The notes under the pieces were generated by a model, which was given only the letters and a program-made list of their open reading frames with translations, was not told the origin of the DNA and ran no database searches. Of a stretch of 64,000 nucleotides of DNA, positions 36,001-48,000 are shown in pieces (the stretch's first letter is position 1; the number at the start of each line of letters is the position of its first letter). Both the position numbers and the translations under genes were made by a program. Location: positions 53,873,306 through 53,937,305 of the forward strand of contig OX421963.1 of the NCBI GenBank assembly GCA_949128115.1, in the 5' to 3' direction. This DNA is from Anaspis maculata (taxonomy: Eukaryota; Arthropoda; Insecta; Coleoptera; Scraptiidae).

Positions 36001-39000
36001 GAAAGCACCTAATATACGGTATATAAAATAGTTATGAAGCCCACAAAAAAATGTTGAAAAAAGTTCGACTTTTATTATTGCAGTTATGAAAAGTCAAATG
36101 GTATTTACATGGTATGAATGTATGAATAATACATAGTTGCCACTTATACAGGGTGGTCCAGGTTATAGTAGCAATAATTCACCATTCGATAGTCCATCGA
36201 AAACTAGGTCGACATGCATAATTTAAGTTTTTTCTAAAACGCTTCCTAAGAGAGATACAGCCCTTCAAAGTTCAGTTTTTAAAATGTTCTTTTTGCAATA
36301 ACTCTCAAGTCATCTAAGCGATTTTGACCAAATTTGGTACAAATGCTAATGAAATAAATACCCATCACTTGACATAGATAACTTTTGTCAAAATTGTCCA
36401 GTGGCGTAGATACGCGGGAGTTATTTTACTTTTCACGCTCTATTCTCTACGCCACTGAATATTTTTGGAAAACTATATTTTTTTTGAATTTCTTGTTCAA
36501 TTTAGAGAGAAAAGTTACTCTTGTAAAATTTTTATTAGAGGCTTGATTTTCGAGATATTTGGGTTTTAAACTTTGAAAAACATCTCAAAATCGCCACTTT
36601 CCAGAGCCCAAATTGTTTTTTTTCTGGAAACGCCTCGTTTCTTAGCAAAACATGGCAGTAAATCAACTTAAACGACCTAGAGAACTAATTCCAGTTGAGG
36701 AATTATGAGTTTTCTTGGATTTTAATTTTTAGGCCTTCGAAAGTCGCGATTTCGAAGCGTTTTCCAAAGTTTCAAACCCAAATATCTCAGAAACGAAGCC
36801 TCTAATCAAAATTTTACAAGAGTAACTTTTTTTTCTGAATTGAACAAGGAATTCGAAAAAAAAATTTGATTTAATTTTTCAAAAATATCCAGTGACGTAG
36901 AAAATGGGGTGTGGGAAGTTGAACAATCCCCCGGTATCTTTGCCACTGGACAATTTTGACAAAAGTTATCTGCGTCAAGTGACGGGTATTTATTTAATAA
37001 GTATTTGTACCAAATTTGATAAAAATCGCTTCGATGACTTGAGAGTTATTGCAAAATAATGATTTCAAAAACTGAACTTTGAAGGGCTCTATCTCCCTTA
37101 GTAAGCGTTTTGGAGAAAAATTAAATTATGCATGTCGACCTAGTTTTCGATGGACCATCGAATGGTGAGTTATTGCTACTATAACCTGGACCACCCTGTA
37201 TACGTAAACCCAGAAACATTCCGTCTCTAATATGCACCGCCGACGTGAAAAAATTGCTGAAAACCGCCCCCAATCACTTTAAAATGAAAAACATAAACCC
37301 GAAGACATAGCGATCTAATTTTTTCGCTATATAAACTGCTTGACAATTGAACTGCAACACCTGAAAATTAGGTGCGTTTTCAAATTGAGATAGCTTGAAA
37401 ATTATCCAACGGATTCCAGAAGTTCAGGCATGTGAAAAAGGTCATTACCTTGACTATCGAGTGCTGGTATTGATAATAAGTTTGATTGCACAATTTGTCA
37501 TATACAGGGTGCCAACGGAGAGCGTGCAGATATGGGTAATCTTTCACCTTGTACAACTTTCGAAAAAAAAATCCGAGATTTTTTCAATCGCCTGTTTTTG
37601 GAACGTTGAGTCATTATGCCGAAACGGTTTTGGAATTTTGACCCTAACTTTTTTTTTTTTTAAATTGTGCTCAATTTTCTGAAATATGCACTTTCTGATT
37701 AAGAAAGAGAAATAGAGACATTGTTTGTTTTCAAACGGCGTCCATATTGAATTGGCTTACGAAGATTTTCATTTGAGCCTCCACATCCCCTAGAAACTAC
37801 CCCTTTTGGGACACCGTCTCACAACAAGATATGCAATTCTTCATTTAAAAGGCATAAGGAAACAACTCATCAATAATTGGATTAAAATAAGGATACTGTG
37901 ACGACCCCACACGTACAGCTCCCTAAAAACCACCCCTTGACTTCAAGGGACAGGGTTGGTATGATAAGACATGCAATATGTACATGAGAATTCCAAAAAA
38001 CGTCTTTTTCAACTGTTCCACTAAAAAAGTGATGCTACACGATGACCCTCTGCGTAGGTCATCCCAACAGTAGCTACCCTCTCGGAAAAAGAACTACCCT
38101 TTAAATAACCAGTACTTCCGCAATACCTTATTTGTTGGATTTTTTTCAAAATCTGTCGCAATAGTTTGCCGCTACGATGATTTCATTCACATATCTACCC
38201 GAAACTACCCCTTCAACTACCCCTTCAATATCGCATAGCCTTGACCTTGATGCGTGTAAGGTCATCGCGAAATCATTTTGAACTTATTCAACCGCACCTT
38301 CTCTGAGCTTCCAAATGAGGTTTTGCATACCTTTTACTAAAGGGGCGATTTCTAGGGGTAGTTTCAGGAAAGGTTTTGTACTATCATCGTAGAAAACACC
38401 ATCATTTCAATGAAACGGTTAGTAGGCAAAAGTTGTTTCAACTCGTAAATAACGCATCAAGATAGAGGCTATGCGATATTGAAGGGGTGGTTGGAGAGGT
38501 AGTTTCGGGTAGATATGTGAATGAAATCATCGTAGCGGCAAACTATTGCGACAGATTTTAAAAAAATCCTAACAAATGAGGTATTGCGGAAGTACTGGTT
38601 TTTTAAAGGGTAGTTTTTTTTTCGAGAGGGTAGCTACTGTTGGGATGACCTACGTAAAAGGTCATCATGTAGCATCACTTTTTTAGTGGAACAGTTGAAA
38701 AAGACGTTTTTTGGAATTTTCATGTATTGCATGTTTTATCATACCAGCCCTGTCCCTTGAAGCCAAGGGGTGGTTTTTAGGGAGCTGTACGTGTGGGGTC
38801 ATCGTAGTATACTTATTTCAATCCAATTATTGATGAGTACTTTTCTTAGGCCTTTTAAATGAAGCATTGCATATCTTGTTGTGAGACGGTGTCCCAAAAG
38901 GGGTAGTTTCTAAGGGATGTGGAGGCTCAAATGAAAACCTTCGTAAGTAAATTCAATATGGACGCCGTTTGAAAACAAACAATGTCTCTATTCCTTTGTC

Positions 39001-42000
39001 TTAATCAGAAAGTGCATATTTCAGAAAATTGAGCACACATTTTTGAAAAAAAAAGTTAGGGTCAAAATTTCAAAACCGTTTCGGTATAATGATTCAACCT
39101 TTCAAAAGCACGCGATAGAAAAAATTTCGGACTTTTTTTTCGAAAGTTGCACAAGGTGAAAGATTGCCCATATCTGCACGCTCTCCGTTGGCACCCTGTA
39201 TGTGACAAATTGTGCAATCAAACTTATCATCAATACCAGCACTCGATAGTCAAAGAAATGATCTTTCCTCACATGCTTGAGTTTCTAGAATCCGTCAGAT
39301 ATTTTTTAAGCTATCTCAATTTGAAAACGCACCTAATTTTTAGGTGTTGCAGTTCAATTGTCAAGCAGTTTAGATAGCTGACTGAAAATGGGAACGCATA
39401 GGCTACTTTTGGTTAGTCGCCGCCCCCAGTTCCGCCCCCAAACGACAAAAAGTGCAACTTTCACAATTGTCACTGATTGAGATGTTCCCTCAAACACTTA
39501 GAAACTGCCAACTCAAACTGTGCAACATTTGCTTAGCCGAATGCTGCCGCTCCCACACGCCGCCCCCAAAGTAAGAGATAAATGAAAAACATGAACCCGA
39601 AGACATAGCGATCTGATTCTTTCGCTATACAGGTGTCCCGTTTTTCAACGCTCACTATGGGTATCTCGGAAACGGTGATAGATACAAAGTCGGTTAAATT
39701 ACAAAAAAGCTGCGCAATTTTATGACTATCTCAAATATGTCAAGATATCCAAGATATCTTTGGTCATTTCTGAAATATCCCGAAAAAACTGAAAAATGCC
39801 GAATTCGAAAATTTCAAATCACTTCTTAATTATTACAGCTATCAATTTGAAAATTGGTATTCTGACATTTTTGGAGGTCCTTGATCGACTGACGGTCATA
39901 ATTTTTTCCTACGCCTACTAGGTTTTGAGATATGACAGTCAACTTCATTTTTTCTTATGGACACCATATTATTTCTCCAACCCATAAAACTCACCTTTTC
40001 TTTCTCTTCACAAAGATATGAAACACTTGTAGCATTTTTGTCAAAATAACCTATAAAAATTGGAAAAACCATTTCTGGGGCGAAAAAATCTAGTTACCGC
40101 TTCGGTTGCCATGCTCTTGTGGCATATAAACAATGGCATTTGATTGCTATGGTCTGTTGATTTTGGGAAAAGTTGAGTTACATTCCGTTTTTTTGTATTT
40201 GATAATGATAATAAATAACAATAAAACAAATACAAATACAAAGCCAAGTATAACACAAAATAACATAGCAGTAGCAATAAACATTTATAATTTACAATTG
40301 CTCGAATTGGAGTTCATTTTTCTCTGTGCAGAGTTGTGTGCCTTTTAGCAAGTCTTTTAGCCATATTTTCAACGGCTGCGCTGATATCGTGCGGGTTAAT
40401 TGACTGGAACGCATAAGCATCTCCTTGCTTCCAGCTCTTGGTTGCTTTGGGATGTTCTGTCATGAACCATAAATGCGATCTTGGAGCGTTCTTCGCAAAA
40501 TAGACACCATTTCGAGTAATTGTAAATTATAAATGTTTATTGCTATTGCGATGTTATTTTGTGTTATACTTGGTTTTGTATTTGTTTTATTTTCATTTAT
40601 TATCATTATCAAATACATATAAACGGAATGTAACCCAACTTTTTCCAAAATCAACCGACCATGGCAACCGAATGCCATTTTAATATGTCACGAGAGCATG
40701 GCAACCGAACCAGTAACTAGATTTTTTCGCCCCAGAAATGGTTTTTACAATTTTTATAGGTTATTTTGACAAAAATGCTACAAGTGTTTCATATCTTTGT
40801 AAAGAGAAAGAAAAGGTGAGTTTTATGGGGTGGAGAAATAATATGGTGTCCATAAGAAAAAATAAAGTTAACTGTCATATCTCAAAAACTAGTGGGCGTA
40901 GGAAAAAATTATGACCGTCAGTCGATCAAGGACCTTCAAAAATGTCAGAATACCAATTTTCAAATTGATAGCTGTCATAATAAAGGAGTGATTCGAAATT
41001 TTCGAATTCGGCATTTTTCAGTTTTTTGGGGATATTTCAGAAATGACCAAAGATATCTTGGATATCTTGACATATTTGAGATAGACATAAAATTGCGCAA
41101 CTTTTTTGTAATTTAACCGACTTTGTATCTCTTACCGTTTCCGAGATACCCATAGTGAGCGTTGAAAAACGGGACACCCTGTATAGATAGCTGACTGAAA
41201 ATGAAAAACGATAGGTCACTTTTGATAAGTCACCGCCTCCAGCTCCCGCCCCTAAACAAAAAAATGCAACTTTCACAATTTCCACTGATTGTCATATTTC
41301 CTTAAACATTTACGAACTCCCAACTCAAACTGTGCAACATTTACTTTGCCGAATGCTGCCGCCCCCACACGCTGCCCTCAAAGTAAGAGATAAATGAAAA
41401 ACATAAACCCAAAGACATAACGATCTAATTCTTTCGCTATATGGATAGCTGACTAAAAACCGGAAAGGATAGGCTACTTTTGATATGGTGCCGCCTCCAG
41501 CTTCCGCCCCCAAAAGAAAAAAATACAACTTTCACAATTTTCAGTGATTGTCATATTTACTTAAACATTTACGAACTCCCAACTCAAACTGTGCAACATT
41601 TACTTTGCCGAATGCTGCCGCCCCCACACGCTGCCCTCAAAGTAAGAGATAAATGAAAAACATAAACCCAAAGACATAACGATCTAATTCTTTCGCTATA
41701 TGGATAGCCGACTAAAAATGGGAAAGAATAGGCTACTGTTGATTAGCCGCCGCTCCCATCTCCCGCCCCCAAACAAAAAAATATTGATGTTTGAAAGAAT
41801 TTTCATTCAAATCTATTTCATTGGCAAGTATCCCATTCTGATAACAAAATATCACAATGAGTTTCGACCTCGGTTTCGACTGAAGAGAATGGGCAAAAAA
41901 TGGTGTTTCTCCTTCAACCAAATTTCTTTACATTCACAATATGCCTCTTTAAGAAAATGCGCTACTGAGATTCACGTACGTGAAGGCATACTCACTTGTT

Positions 42001-45000
42001 TAATTTTTTTTTGAAAATTTTTCAATCGCATTCCCGACAGGATTTACTTCTACTTAGGCAGGATTGCCGTTCCATGGTTACACATATAGCCCAGTCAAAT
42101 TAGGTTTTGACCTAGAAATAATTCGCCCAAGGCTGAATTTTTGCACATTGACAGTTTGGACCTAGTACAACAACATATCAAAATACCCAAACTTTCCCCT
42201 GTCCGCGTCTTTGATTTTCAGGTCCTCAGGTTCTTGAAGTTGCATCGCTGATCTGCGACTCATGCCGTAGCATTATTCTTGGACCTATCAAGCCCAGGCT
42301 GGGCTTGAATTGAAGATAGAAGATCAAACAATGATTTTCTGGTGCAAGTGGCCCACATTCAATGCGCGGCAAGCCGGCAGACCCGCGAAATTCAAAATTA
42401 ACGCTGCTATTTGCGACGACTTCTAACGGAATGCTCGCTTTGTATCGTTTGTCAAGAATTAACAGTGACAAACCATAGGTCAATGCATTCAGCAAATCTT
42501 CAGCTCTCCAACTGTGTATCTATGGTGCCTGTGGAGGCACCGATTGCAAATATACAGCCTCCAGACTAAACGCGGGTCAGGGTGACGCGATCTCTGTCTT
42601 GCACAATGTTGTACAAGAAAGATAGATTTCAACCTCGGAAAAAATATGGACGTCCTGAAAATTTGATATTCTGTTCGGAATTGAGTGCTCTATATTACAT
42701 ATCCTCGTACACATCCAAAATCGCCAAAAATCGCACCCAGGGGGTTTGGAGTTATTGGAGAGGGGCTAAAAAATTGCAGCTAAAAATGCAGTGGATGAAA
42801 CGACTCGTCAATCCGTTAGATGCAGATACATTATAATTCGACGCATCAATCATATTCGGTTGATACCATTCTGGACAAAAAAAGTCGATTATTCTTGAAG
42901 GGGGGTCGTCGGGGGGCCCAGCTTTGCTAGATGGTTCATTTTGTTTCCCTGGCTATGTAGAACCGATCATGACAAGTTTAGTATCTTTTCCGGCTGAATT
43001 CAAACTCCTGAACTCGAATTAGTCGTAGCGGTACACCAAATTATTCTGCACTTCTAACGATTTCGATTATTTTCGGCACAGATGATCATTGGACCTATTC
43101 AAGCGTTTTGACCCGCAGCACCACCAAATTTGCCCCTCAGGAATGGAGGGGTGGGGGTATCTTCAGAATTTGAAGCTCCAGGTCTAGTATGGTCCAATGA
43201 AGACCCACAAAGGCAAGTGAGTAGTCATTTTCGAATGATTTTTATCCGCTGATGTCGATTCTGACGTGAAAAATGAGTTGCGCAATCATTTGACAAAGAT
43301 AATTGGTAATAATAAGAGATAAAGATGAAATCAAGTGGTCATCTATTGAGCTCTGTGGGAACTTGTTTTTTGTGATAAATACATTAAACTTGGTGTGACT
43401 GTTCATTATCACTTACTTCCCAAATATGCAGGGAGCACCACACGTTCCGACGGATGACGTCGCGATGGAATATCAAAAAACAGTGGTAGCCATTTCCAGA
43501 ACAGTCGATAGGAATATTATAATTTCTTTGATTTCTCCCATCAAGCCATATGCTTTCAAGATTCAATAACATATTTCTGTCGATTTGGGGAAACGGTGGG
43601 CTACCAGTGGTAAACCAGGTGCCTGTAAGGGGAACTGTGAGGTTTCTTCACCCCCAAATTTCCGCGGTCAACATCTTCGGATAAAACCGAGGATAAAAGT
43701 AACTATTTTGAAGTTTGTGCATACGAATATGTTATCTGGTTAACATTTCCCGTGTTTCGTCCTTCTAGGGACTCCTCAGTATGTTTATACAGATCTAGCG
43801 ATCAAATGAAAGGCACTCAGAAAGGTACTTTTTATTACTGGAAAAAAGTGATCTTCAATGTTGTACCATATTAGGTACATAACTCCTCGGTTACAGAACT
43901 CTTACAAACTAAACGATAAATTATTATAACGATTAATCGCCTGTTAATATCGATGCCACCGTACTGAAGAAAAGAAATCGCTTTGTATGAGACCGTATCA
44001 AATGATTGAACCATTATTGTTTGTTTATTTGTTGTTTTTATCCTTATCGGCATTTCTTATGTCATAGGAGTTTGCTGAATTTCATTCCCAAATATCACAA
44101 GCTAAGAAACTTTGTTTCTATAGCACAAAGCACTGTGTCGGGAATCGAATTCAAGAATTCAAGTTTTTGATGTTGGTGCTTTTTTCAGACGTATTTACTT
44201 CATTCATATCCGAGACTTTATTCATACCCTAGCACTAGAATCACAGAAATTGCATTCTCTCCTTTTTTACCCATTTCAAACAAAACGGTATTCCAGAATC
44301 GATTACTTTACTAAGTAGTCTGAATGATCTCGCGCGGTTGCGAAATCTGTATAAACCATACTGAGGAGTCCTTAGAAGGACGAAACATGGAGAATGTTGA
44401 CCAGATGACATAATTATTCGTATGGACAAACTTGAAAATAGTTTTATCCGAAGATGTTGACCATGGAAATTTGGGGGTAAAGAAACCTCACAGCTCCCTC
44501 TAGCAGACACCTGACTTACCACTGGTAGCCCACCGTTTTCCCAAGTCGACAGAAATATGTTATTGAATCTCGAAAGCATATGGTTTGATGAAAGAAATCA
44601 AATAAACTATGATAATATATCGACTATTTTGGAAATGACAACCACTATGTTTTTTGACATTGCGTCGCAACGTCATGCGTCGGAACGCGTGGTGCTCCCT
44701 CCATATTTAGGAAGTAAGTAATAATGAACAGCCCTACTAAGTTTCATGTATTTATCACAAAAAAACAAGTTCCTACAGAGTTCAGTAGATGACCACTTGA
44801 TTTTATCTTAATCTCTTATTATTACCAATTATCTTTGTCAAATGACTGCGCAATTCATTTTTAACGTGAGAATCGACATCAGCGGATGAAAATCATTCGG
44901 AAATGACTACTCACTTGCCTTTGTGGGTCTTCATTGGACCATACCAGACCTGGAGCTTCAAATTCTGAAGATACCCCCACCCCTCCCTTCCTGAGGGGCA

Positions 45001-48000
45001 AATTTGGTGGTGCTGCGGGTCAAAACGCTTGAATAGGTCCAATGATCATCTGTGCCAAAAATAATCGAAATCGTTAGAAGTGCAGAACTTGGACGATTTT
45101 AGGCCCGTACCGCGACGACTAAATCCCATGTGTAAAATTGGATAAAAACAAGTTCAAACAAGTTTATTAGGAAAAACTTGTTTTTTCTTTGACAATTTTG
45201 ACAAATTTTTTTCTTACTGTTAGAGGTGTTCATCTTTGAAAATATTTCAGGGGCCATTAGATTGAAGTGTATTCTTCACGAAAATCATTCACTCGATGTA
45301 AATTTCTTTTTCTAGAGTTTAAAATATCGGTTTTAATCTGAGCCGGTTCGGCGCCGCATCTACTAATGACCAGAACACTACAGCATGCACCTTCAAATAA
45401 AAATAGCTCAAACTATTGAAAAAATGATGACTCATCTTTCAAACTTCAAGGATCTGTGCAGAACTGAGTTCCCTATAACATAATTCAAATCGCCATGAAT
45501 CGCACGGCAGGATTTTGAGTTATTCATTATTCGAGGAGGGGCATAACATTTCAGCAAGATTCATACTCTATATTTCAAATGGGAGCTGCGTTACCTCTAC
45601 CCTCAAATAACTCGAAACCCTGCAGTGCGATTTACGGCGAATGTTATAGGGAATTCAATTCTGCACAGATCCCCGCATTCTCAAAGATGAGTTCTTATTC
45701 AACCAATAGTTGAGGCTATTTTCATTTACAGGTGCACGCTGTAGTGTTCAGGTAATTAGTAGACGCTGCGCCGCGCCGGCTCAAGTTCAAATCGATTTTT
45801 CAAACTCGAGTAACCAAATTATATATCGAGTGAATGATTTTCGTGAAGAATACACTTCATTCTAATGGCCCTTGAAGTATTTCCAAAGATGAACACATCT
45901 AATAGTAAAAAAAAATCGTCAAAATTGTCAAAGAAAAAACAAGTTTTTTCAAGTTAACTTGTTCAAACTTATTTTATCCAAATTTACACATGGGATTCGA
46001 GTTGACGACATTGAATTCAGTCAAAAAAGATACCAAACTTGTTGTGATCGGTTCAATATGGCCCAGGGAAAAAAAAACACCTAGCCGAGCTTTGCCTCCC
46101 CACGAGCACCCTTCAACAATGATCGACACTTTTTGTACCAAAATGATATCAACGGGATATACAATACATCGAATTACGATGTATTTGCATCCAATGGATT
46201 GACGGGTTTCAACAATCGCCTCATATGGCGCAACACAGAGATCGCATTACCCTGACCCATGCTTAGTCTGGGGGTTTATATCTGCAACCGGTGTTTCCAC
46301 AAGCACCATAGGTACACACTTGGAAAGCTGAAGAATTGCTGAATGCATTGACTCCTGGTTTGTCACTGTTTATTGGTGACAAACGATACAAAGCAAGAAT
46401 TCTGTGAGAAGTCGTCGCGAATAGCAGCGTTCATGTTGAATTTCGCGGGTCTGCCGGCTTGCCGCGTACCGGAAATGGGTTTTTCGCACCAGAAAATCGT
46501 TGTTTGGTCTTTTCTCTTCAATTCAAGCCTAGCCTGAGTTTGATCGGTCCAAGAATAATGCTACGGCATAAGTCGCAGATCAGCGATGCAACTTCAAGAA
46601 CCTGAGGACCTGAAAATCGAAGACGTGGACAGGGGAAAGTTTGGGTATTTTGATATGTTGTTGTACTAGGTCCAAACTGTCAATGTGCAAAAATTCAGCC
46701 TTGGGCGAATTATTTCTAGGTTTTGTCGATTTTTGACCTAAAATGCCTGGGCTAATATCAACTCGATACATAAATGATGGTCTGTACACATAACTCAATA
46801 GGGGTATTACTATTATTAAAAATACGTCAGTCTCCCTCACTATGAGAGTGTTGAAGTTGATGGTAAGAATCAGTTTTTCTGACTAATAAAAAGCAAACAA
46901 ATGACAATACCATTTCAACTGTGAGAGTTTGGAATACCCGAGGGAATACCGTATACTCATAATACGAATACGACGTATTCAGGCAAAGGGATTTTCTTTT
47001 TATTATTGCTATAGAAAGATATAGAGAATAATAGCATATTATTCAACAAGCGGGTAATGATTGCTTCTTACTCATGAGGATGCAGTTTGCCGACACGAGC
47101 CTTGGCGAATGTCGTAAAGCATTCGAATAAGTAATAGCCATTACCCGCGAGTAGAATACTATGCTTTATCCAGTCTTATTGAAAAATGCAGGCATGTATG
47201 CGCGTGATAATGCGTGCATGTATGCGTGTGATAATGCGTGCACTATTCAATATGAATGGATAAAGTATACAGGGTGGTTCTCGTTTTATGTCATTAAATT
47301 TAAGGATCAATAGAAAATGAAGGGGACTTTCTTCAGAAAACATATTTGAGAAATGTCTAGTAACAGAGATACAGCCCTTCAAAATTGGAAATAAATAATC
47401 GTTTTTTCCGCATAACTTTTGAACCGTTCAACCGATTTCATTCAAAATAGAACCAAAGGCTTACTGAAGTTATCCCCTGTCGAACAATCATAACATGTTC
47501 CACAAAAAAGTTTCAGGAGCGTAGATACCAGGGGGTGTTCCTACTCCCCCTCCCCCTATTTCTCACTCACCAATTATTTTTAAAAACTGTTTAAAATTTT
47601 GAATTCTACGTTCAATTTAGAAGAAAAAGTCACCCTTGCAAAATTTTGATTAGAGGCTTCGTTTAGGAGATATTCGAGTTTGAAACTTCGGAAAACATCC
47701 CGAAATCGCCACTATCCAGAACCCAAATTGTTTTTTTCCTGAAAATTTCCCGTGTTTTGGAAAAAATGGTGGTTTTATCAACTTAGAAATTCTAGAAAAC
47801 CTATTTCAGCTGAGAAATCATGAGTTTCTTTGGATTTTAATTTTTAGACCTTTGAAAGTGGCGATTTCGGGATGTTTCCCAAAGTTTCAAACCCAAATAT
47901 CTCCTAAACGAAACCTCTAATCAAAGTTTTGCAACAGTGATTTTTTCTTCAAAATTGAACGTGGAATTCAAAATTATGAACAGTTTCCAAAAATTACTAG

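Larger units (their letters stand above)
37201..41770. repeat. 258-bp satellite array broken up by two palindromes
   Basis: Units run from GATAGCTGACTGAAAATGG through CCGCCCCCA, AACTGTGCAACATTT and ACCCAAAGACATA to TTCGCTATA. Complete units: 39373-39629, 41184-41443 and 41444-41702. Partial units: 37201-37333 and 41703-41770. Palindromes are inserted at 37334-39370 and 39630-41181, both at the unit junction. Confidence 0.8.
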
